From contig JAGTRH010000014.1 of NCBI GenBank assembly GCA_018396795.1, positions 1-9,775 on the forward strand: 9,775 nt of DNA, given 5' to 3'. The notes under the pieces were generated by a model. It was given only the letters and a program-made list of their open reading frames with translations, was not told where the DNA came from and ran no database searches. The translations under genes were made by a program, and so were the position numbers. Each line of letters begins with the position of its first letter. Position 1 is the stretch's first letter. The stretch comes from Candidatus Bathyarchaeota archaeon (GTDB lineage Archaea > Thermoproteota > Bathyarchaeia > Bathyarchaeales > B26-1). This document shows, piece by piece, positions 1 through 6,160 of the stretch.

Positions 1-213
1 AAAATGAGCTCGGAAAGACGGAGGACTTTTGGAATAAGGGAACTGCCGACAACGCTCAAGGAAGCCTTAGAAGAGATAGAATCTGACGAGATTATACGCC
101 AAACCTTAGGAAGCCATATTTTCGATGCATTCATCGAATACAAAATAAACGATTGGAACCAATACTGTCTATACATAACTCCTTGGGAGATAATAAAATA
201 CCTTGACTATTAA
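1..213 (+). CDS. glnA: Glutamine synthetase, C-terminal fragment (5' end outside window)
   Basis: The window opens inside this gene; the frame is open from base 1 and ends at TAA 211-213, so the ATG at 4 is an internal methionine rather than a start. The roughly 70 visible residues match the end of type I glutamine synthetase: a GIRELPTTLKEALEEI stretch, then a D-x-I-x-x-x-LG-x-H-I segment, a Y-K-x-x-x-W-N segment and the final W-E-I-I-K-Y-L. The full enzyme makes glutamine from glutamate, ammonia and ATP in the cytoplasm, but no catalytic residues lie in the visible part. It is followed 68 bases later by the glutamine-dependent NAD synthetase on the same strand, so product and consumer of glutamine are adjacent. 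The family call is firm; the sub-type cannot be judged from this fragment. Confidence 0.93.
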   Translation, partial: KMSSERRRTFGIRELPTTLKEALEEIESDEIIRQTLGSHIFDAFIEYKINDWNQYCLYITPWEIIKYLDY

Positions 214-230
214 AAATGACAGAAAACGGG

Positions 231-237
231 TTTAAAA
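231..237 (+). promoter_or_regulatory. Possible TATA element ahead of nadE
   Basis: A TTTAAAA stretch lies in the 68-base gap after glnA. A start about 25 bases downstream would fall just before the ribosome binding site at 269-274. The gap could equally be plain read-through from glnA, so this is weak. Confidence 0.25.
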
Positions 238-268
238 TCGTGATCCGAACCCTTTCCTACTTTCTCTT

Positions 269-274
269 AGAGGA
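269..274 (+). promoter_or_regulatory. Ribosome binding site fixing the nadE start
   Basis: AGAGGA stands 7 bases before ATG 282. The alternative in-frame ATG at 216 has no such site and would add 22 residues not expected in the family, so 282 is preferred. Confidence 0.65.
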
Positions 275-281
275 AACGGTA

Positions 282-1946
282 ATGAAGATCGCTATGGCGC
301 AAATAAACCCAACATTAGGTGATATTGAAGGGAATATTGAGAAGATTAAGGAATATATTGGGATGGCTAAAAAACATGACGCGAATATGGTTATCTTTCC
401 GGAGCTTGCGGTCACTGGTTATCCTCCACAGGACTTACTCTATGAGAAGGAATTTGTGAAAGAGAACAAGGGAATGTTACTGGCGATGATAAATGAGATG
501 AATGAGGAGATTGTAGGGATAGTTGGTTTTGTGGATTATGAGAATAGAGACCTCTATAATGCTGCGGCCGTTTTCAAAAGAAATAACTTTATTGCCGTCG
601 TCCATAAGACGCTTTTGCCAACCTATGATGTTTTTGATGAAACCAGATACTTTAAGCCTTCAAAGGAAATTAACCCTGTGAGAGTTAGTTTTGGTGAGGA
701 AGAAATTATCCTTGGCATCGAAATCTGCGAAGATCTTTGGGACGAAGAATACCCTATAAAGGTTACGGACGTCTTAGCCGCTAAGGGCGCTAATATAATC
801 CTCAATCTTTCAGCATCCCCCTTCTATGCTGGAAAAAGATTTATTAGGATGAAAATGTTGCAGGAGAAGGCTAGAAGGAACAAACTCCCCATTTTTTACG
901 TTAACATGGTTGGTGGCCAAGACGAATTAGTCTTTGATGGGCAAAGCTTAGCGGTGGATAGAAATGGTAACTTAATAGCGCTAGGTAAACAGTTTGAGGA
1001 GGACCTAATTATAACGGATATTGACTTAAGAGATGGAACTGCTAAAAAAGTTGAACCCCCCACATATTGTAGAGAAGAGGAAATGTTTAACGCAATTGTG
1101 CTAGGTATACGCGATTACTTTAGAAAAACCGGGTTTAAGAAAGCTATTGTTGGGATGAGCGGTGGTATCGATTCATCTTTAACTGCGTGCATCGCGGTGG
1201 AAGCTTTGGGGAGAGAAAATGTTATAGGAGTTTACATGCCCTCTAAATATTCAAGTCATCATGGTAAAGAAGATGCCCGAAAAGTAGCTGAAAACCTGGG
1301 AATACTCTTTATAGAGATCCCAATCCAAGAAATAATTGAGAGTTACCAAAGGATCATGAAGAAGCCTTTAGAAGAAATAAGAAAATATTTTGGCTTAGTA
1401 AAAGAGAGCGATGACCCAGTTGCCGATGAGAACATACAGCCAAGAATAAGAGGAAATATTCTTATGGACATATCCAATCGGCTTAAAGATTTGAAGATAC
1501 TCGTTATAAATACTGGGAATAAGACCGAACTTGCCCTTGGCTATTGCACATTATATGGTGATATGGTCGGGGGGATAGGTGCCCTTGGAGATGTAAGTAA
1601 ACTTGAAGTCTATCACTTGGCAAGATATGTCAACAAAAAATCTGGAAAAGAAATAATTCCTGAAAGAGTTTTCAAGAAGAAACCTTCACCTGAACTGATG
1701 GAAGGACAATATGATCCATTTGATTTCGACGTTGTCAGCCCAATGGTGGATGAGATAGTGGAGAATAGGAAAAGTAAACGTGAACTCATTGAAATGGGCT
1801 ATCCAAGAGAAGTTGTAGAGGACATTTACATGAGATTGAGGAGAGCCGAATACAAAAGGAGGCAAGCACCTCCATGCGTGAAAATCACACCTAAGGCGTT
1901 TGGTATAGGATGGAAAATGCCGATCATTAACTATTGGGAAGGATAG
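282..1946 (+). CDS. nadE: Glutamine-dependent NAD+ synthetase
   Basis: This 554-residue protein amidates nicotinate adenine dinucleotide to NAD+ in the last step of NAD synthesis, drawing ammonia from glutamine. Residues 1-260 or so form a nitrilase-type glutaminase domain with the expected Glu-Lys-Cys triad: Glu41 in FPELAVTGYPP, Lys109 in VVHKTLLP, Cys149 in GIEICEDLW. From about residue 270 comes the synthetase domain, with the ATP-binding PP-loop SGGIDSS at 293-299 and the NTGNKTELALGY segment. The length is normal for the fused two-domain enzyme. Many archaea have only the short ammonia-dependent NadE, so the fused form is worth noting. It follows glnA on the same strand. The start is chosen from the ribosome binding site at 269-274 and from the typical MKIAMAQINPTLGD opening. 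The function is secure. Confidence 0.95.
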   Translation: MKIAMAQINPTLGDIEGNIEKIKEYIGMAKKHDANMVIFPELAVTGYPPQDLLYEKEFVKENKGMLLAMINEMNEEIVGIVGFVDYENRDLYNAAAVFKRNNFIAVVHKTLLPTYDVFDETRYFKPSKEINPVRVSFGEEEIILGIEICEDLWDEEYPIKVTDVLAAKGANIILNLSASPFYAGKRFIRMKMLQEKARRNKLPIFYVNMVGGQDELVFDGQSLAVDRNGNLIALGKQFEEDLIITDIDLRDGTAKKVEPPTYCREEEMFNAIVLGIRDYFRKTGFKKAIVGMSGGIDSSLTACIAVEALGRENVIGVYMPSKYSSHHGKEDARKVAENLGILFIEIPIQEIIESYQRIMKKPLEEIRKYFGLVKESDDPVADENIQPRIRGNILMDISNRLKDLKILVINTGNKTELALGYCTLYGDMVGGIGALGDVSKLEVYHLARYVNKKSGKEIIPERVFKKKPSPELMEGQYDPFDFDVVSPMVDEIVENRKSKRELIEMGYPREVVEDIYMRLRRAEYKRRQAPPCVKITPKAFGIGWKMPIINYWEG

Positions 1947-1949
1947 CAA

Positions 1950-2012
1950 ATTTTAATTTTGTTAGACATTCTAATAGTTTTCTTGTCTCAACAATTATTT
2001 TTATTTCTCCCC
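1950..2012 (+). terminator. T-rich region after nadE, probable termination zone
   Basis: Just after the nadE stop lie several T-rich runs (ATTTTAATTTTG, GTTTTCTTG, then ATTATTTTTATTTCTCCCC ending near 2012) and a small inverted repeat TTAGA-CAT-TCTAA at 1962-1974. T-runs with or without weak hairpins are typical of archaeal termination. The exact end cannot be placed from the sequence. Confidence 0.4.
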
Positions 2013-2330
2013 TACTAAGGCTAGATCTATTCCGCTGGCTCCAAAGACCTTTAATGTCTAAGCGTCCGCGCATATGCTACTTGTTACTAGTAGCGTCTCG
2101 TCATATCCATGCGTCAAAGTCTCTGGTAGCTGACTGCATCTTCTCTACTCTCATGTTTAATAACTCTTTTTCGCCTGACTAATCTAGAGTCTCTGGAGAA
2201 CTGGTACTCTAAGGTTCTTACTGTAGTCTCTCTACTCAGCGTAAAGGAGACGCTTAATATCAGTTAAGCCTACTAGGTTATCTTCAGCAACATCTCCGGG
2301 CAAGTTTTAGGCAGATATGGCTTCATAAAA
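2013..2330. other. Gene-free, pyrimidine-rich spacer with short inverted repeats
   Basis: No convincing coding frame is seen in the 465-base gap between nadE and the nrpR-like gene. The plus strand is rich in TCTCT-type pyrimidine runs. Two small potential hairpins are visible: GCTACT at 2076-2081 with AGTAGC at 2089-2094, and AGCGT at 2238-2242 with ACGCT at 2250-2254. A degenerate direct repeat is listed separately. It could be a long leader, an untranslated RNA or a decayed element; the sequence alone does not decide. Confidence 0.4.
2118..2237. repeat. Degenerate direct repeat, two copies
   Basis: AGTCTCTGG occurs at 2118-2126 and 2188-2196. TCTCTACTC occurs at 2142-2150 and 2229-2237. 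The two words keep the same order in both copies (2118-2150 and 2188-2237), with the second copy 17 bases longer. The bases just before TCTCTACTC are also partly alike (ACTG followed by a nine-base mixed stretch). This suggests an old duplication rather than chance, but the copies are short. Confidence 0.35.
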
Positions 2331-2336
2331 ACATGG

Positions 2337-2352
2337 AAAATTATTATATGGA
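2337..2352 (+). promoter_or_regulatory. Candidate promoter of the nrpR-like gene
   Basis: An A/T-rich AAATTATTATATGGAT block resembles an archaeal TATA box. A start some 25 bases downstream (near 2372) would give a leader of about 40 bases. A second A/T block, GATATAACATAAAATAATG near 2364-2382, is an alternative. No GGAA/TTCC palindrome is seen next to either. Confidence 0.3.
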
Positions 2353-2411
2353 TAAAAAAGGCTGATATAACATAAAATAATGTTAGGAAATGCGTTTGGA
2401 GACGCCGATAT

Positions 2412-3392
2412 ATGGCGGGGTCTAATGAAATATCAAGGAAGGAAATTGAAATATTGAGGATTTTGAGTGAGTTAATGGAGCCTGTAGGGTCAACTTTCAT
2501 TAAACGGGAGCTTGAAAAGAGAGGTTTTTTCTTAAGCGAGAGGACTATAAGATATCATCTTAAAATGTTAGAGCTTAGGGGATTAGTTTCCGGACATGAG
2601 AGGGGTGGAAGGATTATAACTGAGAAGGGTCTTGAGGAGCTAAGTAGGAGCTTAGTTTCACAAAGAATCGGCTTCGTTATAACGCGCTTCCTTTCGATGG
2701 CTTACTCGGTTACATATGACCCGGCAACAGACAGTGGGCTGGTTGTCGCAAATATTTCGATTGCGGATAAAGATTCTTGCGATAAAATTATAGAAGTGGT
2801 AAATATGCTTCATGGGACCAATCTGCTCTTAGCCCCTTACATTAAGATTCTGGATGAGAATGAGGAATATCAAAACATATTTGTTCCTGAAGGCAAGATT
2901 GCTCTTTTCACCGTCTGTGATTTAACAATTGATGGAATATTGATTCATTCCGGCATACCAATATTCTTTAAATATGGTGGGTTAGTTCAGGTTGTAAACA
3001 GGAGACCGCTACGCTTTATTGAATTGATTTCGTATGAGGGAACAACTGTGCCGCCACTTGAGCTTTTTGTGCGAAGCAGCCAGACTTCAATAATGAAGGT
3101 TATAAGAACGGGGTCAGGGATATTGCCAGCCGCAATGAGGGAGATACTTGCCGAGGCTAGGGAAAAAACGTTGGAGATTCTGTCGGCATTGCGGGATAAG
3201 GGATGGGGCGGCATATTATCTATATCAGCGCCCAATGAGCCCTTACTGGGCGTTCCAATATCTATGGATAGATTCGGCTTATGTATGGTTGGAGGTTTAG
3301 CTCCGGGAGCAGCCTTAACGGAAGAGGGCATAAAAGTGGAGACCTTTGCACCGCACTGTCTAATTCCAATAGAAGAAATGAAAAGAATATGA
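2412..3392 (+). CDS. NrpR-like nitrogen regulator (winged HTH plus one DUF128 domain)
   Basis: This 326-residue protein has an N-terminal winged helix-turn-helix (about residues 5-75: SRKEIEILRILSEL, then a recognition-helix-like LSERTIRYHLKMLELRGLV and a wing GHERGGRIITEKG). It is followed by a single NrpR/DUF128 domain (about 80-326) with stretches such as RIGFVITRFLSMAYSVTYDP, GLVVANISIAD and GLCMVGGLAPGAALTEEGI. In methanogens NrpR represses nif and glnA and is released by 2-oxoglutarate. The Methanococcus form carries two sensor domains, so this is the shorter one-domain layout. The start ATG 2412 has GGAGA 9 bases upstream. Neighbours (glnA, nadE and a glutamate-synthase-like operon) fit nitrogen control. 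Targets and effector are inferred, not shown. It converges on the minus-strand operon, 20 bases between stops. Confidence 0.88.
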   Translation: MAGSNEISRKEIEILRILSELMEPVGSTFIKRELEKRGFFLSERTIRYHLKMLELRGLVSGHERGGRIITEKGLEELSRSLVSQRIGFVITRFLSMAYSVTYDPATDSGLVVANISIADKDSCDKIIEVVNMLHGTNLLLAPYIKILDENEEYQNIFVPEGKIALFTVCDLTIDGILIHSGIPIFFKYGGLVQVVNRRPLRFIELISYEGTTVPPLELFVRSSQTSIMKVIRTGSGILPAAMREILAEAREKTLEILSALRDKGWGGILSISAPNEPLLGVPISMDRFGLCMVGGLAPGAALTEEGIKVETFAPHCLIPIEEMKRI

Positions 3393-3412
3393 TTATAAAA
3401 TCGATACCTACG

Positions 3413-4801
3413 CTAATGCTTCCTCATTAAATAAGAGTTAATTGATTTAGCTACTTTCTTCCCCGCCTCTATAGCCTTTATAACCGATGCTGCTCCGCTA
3501 ACAACATCGCCGCCAGCAAATATCCCGGGAGCAACCTCCAGTGTCTCTGGATTAGCGACTATCGTCTTATCCTTCGATATTCCAATTTTCCTAGAAGAGC
3601 CTGTTATAGCTATGGTATTTGGTATATGCTCAGTTGCTATGACGACTAAGTCAGCATTATAGAGGAAATTCGATCCCTCAATTGGAGTCATCTTTAACTT
3701 ACCGGTCTTGCCGTCAATCTCCTGCCTTAATCTTACGAGCTCAACCTGCCTAACCCATCGCTTCTCATCACCAATCAATCTTAATGGTTTAGTTGCCGGT
3801 ACTGGCTTTACACCCTCCTCTATACCACGCCTAATATCGTCTGCGCGCCCCACAATCTTCCTCTGATAAAAAACGCAGACCTCCTCAGCGCCTAACCTTA
3901 TAGCGCACCTAGCGGCATCCATCCCCCTAGCGCCTAGAATAGCAACTTTACCTCCAACTTTAACTGGAGTTTTACTCTTATACGGGAAAGTATAGGCTTT
4001 CATAAGATTTATTCTAATTAAAAATTCATTTAAAGAGTAGACGCCACATAAATTCTCACCCGGTATGCCCAGAAGCTTAGGTAAGCCTGCTCCGGTGCCT
4101 AGGAAAACAGAGTTATATCCTTCATTGAATAAATCATCTATTGTCAGCGTTTTCCCCACGATAACGTTCGTCTTTATTTCGACACCAACCTTCTTGACGA
4201 GATCAATCTCCTGCCTAACAACACGCTTCGGTAAACGGAACTCCGGTATACCATAAATTAATACCCCGCCAGCCTCGTGAAGAGCCTCAAAGATGGTTAC
4301 ATGATGACCCATTTTTGCTAGCTCAGCTGCCACACTCAGGCCTGCTGGGCCGCTGCCAACAACCGCTATATTTTTCCCAGTCGATGCCGATGCGCTTGGA
4401 ATATAGGACGAGCCCCTCTCAAGATTCCAGTCAGCAACAAATCTTTCAAGAGCACCTATATTGACTGGGTCGCCTATTGTTAGCTTGCAACCCATAGCGC
4501 ATAAGACTTCTTGTGGGCATACCCTCCCACATACTGATGGTAAGCAGTTCGTCTCACGAATCTTTCTATCAGCCTCCTCGTACTTACCCATCCTGATGAG
4601 TTTTATAAAGCCGGGTATGTCGATATGTAGAGGGCACATTTCCGTGCAAAGCGGGTTATAGCATTGGAGGCACCTAGAGGCCTCAGCAAGCGCCTGCTCT
4701 TCAGAGTAGCCTAAAGCCACTTCATCAAATGTCTTTATGCGCTCCTTAACGGATCTCTCAGGCATTGGGATTCTCTTTAACCTAGTCTCCAGCCTTAACA
4801 T
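3413..4801 (-). CDS. NfnB/GltD-like FAD and [4Fe-4S] oxidoreductase subunit
   Basis: This 462-residue protein is the last gene of the operon. N-terminal cysteines (C44, C47, C52, C56; then C86, C91, C95, C101, C105) match the two [4Fe-4S] sites of the GltD/NfnB family. FAD binding is shown by VVGSGPAG at 148-154 and the acidic residue in the FEA turn (172), with the C-terminal FAGGDVVSGAASV near 428-440. The second nucleotide site is altered: the usual GGGNVAMDAAR is G-A-R-G-M-D-A-A-R (290-298), two residues short, and the usual YRR is F-Y-Q-R-K (311-315). Relatives pass electrons between NADPH, ferredoxin and a partner subunit; NADP(H) binding here is therefore doubtful. ATG 4801 overlaps the upstream gene by 20 bases and follows a GGAGGGG site, suggesting translational coupling. 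A GltD role with the FMN protein is the alternative. Confidence 0.9.
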   Translation of the reverse strand: MLRLETRLKRIPMPERSVKERIKTFDEVALGYSEEQALAEASRCLQCYNPLCTEMCPLHIDIPGFIKLIRMGKYEEADRKIRETNCLPSVCGRVCPQEVLCAMGCKLTIGDPVNIGALERFVADWNLERGSSYIPSASASTGKNIAVVGSGPAGLSVAAELAKMGHHVTIFEALHEAGGVLIYGIPEFRLPKRVVRQEIDLVKKVGVEIKTNVIVGKTLTIDDLFNEGYNSVFLGTGAGLPKLLGIPGENLCGVYSLNEFLIRINLMKAYTFPYKSKTPVKVGGKVAILGARGMDAARCAIRLGAEEVCVFYQRKIVGRADDIRRGIEEGVKPVPATKPLRLIGDEKRWVRQVELVRLRQEIDGKTGKLKMTPIEGSNFLYNADLVVIATEHIPNTIAITGSSRKIGISKDKTIVANPETLEVAPGIFAGGDVVSGAASVIKAIEAGKKVAKSINSYLMRKH

Positions 4802-5633
4802 GCATCCCCTCCCCCATGAACTTTAAGGCTAATTTCTCCTCCTTGTCATACATGTGGATTCTCGCCCTAAACTCTTCAAAATCTACGAGATGCGCATCAA
4901 ATTCAGGCCCATCTACGCATGCAAACATGGGTTTACCTCCAATAGTTACGCGGCAGCACCCGCACATCCCGGTTCCATCAATCATAAGAGAGTTTAAGCT
5001 GACAATTGTCTTGATTTTAAAGAGTTTCGTAACTTCTGAAATAGTTCTCATCAAGGTTGCTGCCCCAACGGCGTAAACTACATCAAACCTTTCACCAGAA
5101 GAGAGTAGATTCTTGAGTAGATCTGCAGCATATCCTCTAGTTCCTTCCGAGCCATCATCTGTCACGATGAATAACCTATCGCTCACTTTTCTAAACTCAT
5201 CTTTATATATTAGAAGGCTGGATGTCCTTGCACTTATTATGGCAGTCACATTATTGCCTGCCTCTTTCAAATGCTTCGCCCTCTCATACGCTGCTGCGAT
5301 GGCAACACCTCTACCAACGACGCATGCTTTTCCATAAAACTTAATCTCAGCTGGTTTTCCCAACGGACCTACTAAATCATGTAATGCGTCTCCAGTATTT
5401 AGTTTTCCTAACTCCAGCGTTGATGCGCCAACAACCTTAAAGACTAATGTAATAGTTCCTTCAATCGGATCCCAGTCTATAAGGGTTAAAGGGATTCTTT
5501 CGCAATCTTCGCTAGCCCTCACGATTACAAATTGTCCGGGTTTGGCTTTTCTTGCGATCAGGGGGGCTCTAACCTTTATAAGGTAGGTTTCTGGGGCTAA
5601 TTCCTTCTTCAGAATTATTTCGTTCTCCCTCAT
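4782..5633 (-). CDS. NfnA/SudB-like FAD and [2Fe-2S] oxidoreductase subunit
   Basis: This 283-residue protein belongs to the ferredoxin-NADP reductase-like small subunits (NfnA, also annotated as sulfide dehydrogenase beta). An FAD-binding beta-barrel comes first with RIPLTL at 46-51, then a Rossmann-like domain, then a C-terminal [2Fe-2S] site. The site has the family's unusual Asp plus three Cys ligands: Asp219, Cys224 and Cys227 in D-G-T-G-M-C-G-C-C-R, and Cys239 in FACVDGPEFD. Cys226 is an extra cysteine where relatives I recall have Ala or Ser. The nucleotide motif, usually GGGVG-x-A, is G107-R-G-V-A-I-A. The conserved TDDGS-E-G and SLNSLMIDG segments are present. ATG 5633 has GGTGA 6 bases upstream, and the gap to the preceding stop is 16 bases. 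It probably forms a heterodimer with the next gene product. The substrate pair is unknown. Confidence 0.9.
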   Translation of the reverse strand: MRENEIILKKELAPETYLIKVRAPLIARKAKPGQFVIVRASEDCERIPLTLIDWDPIEGTITLVFKVVGASTLELGKLNTGDALHDLVGPLGKPAEIKFYGKACVVGRGVAIAAAYERAKHLKEAGNNVTAIISARTSSLLIYKDEFRKVSDRLFIVTDDGSEGTRGYAADLLKNLLSSGERFDVVYAVGAATLMRTISEVTKLFKIKTIVSLNSLMIDGTGMCGCCRVTIGGKPMFACVDGPEFDAHLVDFEEFRARIHMYDKEEKLALKFMGEGMHVKAGD

Positions 5634-5649
5634 TACTTCTCACCACATT

Positions 5650-6144
5650 CTATAGTTTGTAAAGGCCTGTAAGGATTCCTTTAGTAACTTCTTCGGGCAT
5701 TTTCCCGTAGATGACTATGTCCAGAAAGGCTTTTCTGAGATCCGTTCTCTCTCCATGAAGGTTAAACCTCTCAAGTGCCGCGTTTAGGATCCCCGCTATA
5801 TTGGGCATTTTTTCCTCATAGATTTTCTTAGCGATACCCCAGCATCTTATGAAGTCTGAGTAGTCTAACCTAAGGTCAAAGTATTCTGCTAAGATTATAT
5901 AGGCGAGGTCTTGCGCCGAGAGTTTTTTAGAGAATTTTCTCTCAAAAAATTCTTTTCCCTCTTCAGACCTACCAGAGCTGTAGAGATAGCTCCAGTAAAT
6001 ATAATTGTGGAAGATGTCAATTACTCTATCTTGGAAGTCTGGGCAGCTTATGCCTGGCCTATGGTTCTTTGCGCAAACCACATTGCCATCTATCTCCATC
6101 CTATCTTCGAAGTTCTTACATTCAAGGCAGAATCTCACAGGCAA
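5650..6144 (-). CDS. Small protein with N-terminal four-cysteine motif, function unknown
   Basis: I do not recognise this 164-residue protein. It begins with a likely metal site, C6-x2-C9-x14-C24-x9-C34, with H28 and the phrase HRPGISCPDF, resembling a zinc-ribbon or rubredoxin-like knuckle. The rest (about 40-164) appears helical, rich in Tyr, Phe, Leu and charged residues, with no membrane segment or signal peptide. The start is TTG 6144: GGGGTGG at 6160-6154 ends 9 bases before it, whereas the in-frame GTG at 6138 would be 15 bases away. It sits between the FMN protein and the Nfn-like subunits with gaps of 16 bases on each side, so it is probably co-transcribed and may be an adaptor, chaperone or small subunit of their complex. 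That role is inference only. Confidence 0.75.
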   Translation of the reverse strand: MPVRFCLECKNFEDRMEIDGNVVCAKNHRPGISCPDFQDRVIDIFHNYIYWSYLYSSGRSEEGKEFFERKFSKKLSAQDLAYIILAEYFDLRLDYSDFIRCWGIAKKIYEEKMPNIAGILNAALERFNLHGERTDLRKAFLDIVIYGKMPEEVTKGILTGLYKL

Positions 6145-6153
6145 TATTGTTTT

Positions 6154-6160
6154 CCACCCC
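6154..6160 (-). promoter_or_regulatory. Ribosome binding site supporting a TTG start
   Basis: GGGGTGG on the minus strand begins directly after the TAA stop (6163-6161) of the FMN protein gene and lies 9 bases from TTG 6144. This spacing is what favours TTG over the GTG two codons later. Confidence 0.6.

Noticed and set aside
216..281. A 22-residue N-terminal extension of nadE starting at ATG 216
   Set aside because: It has no ribosome binding site and adds residues outside the family, whereas ATG 282 has AGAGGA at 7 bases and gives the typical enzyme N-terminus.
2987..3331. 114-codon minus-strand frame inside the nrpR-like gene
   Set aside because: It is fully opposite a well-supported gene, with no promoter or ribosome binding site of its own.
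3880..3945. A frameshift as the cause of the altered NADP loop
   Set aside because: The codons read through in one frame with family-like sequence on both sides; the change is a two-residue in-frame shortening.
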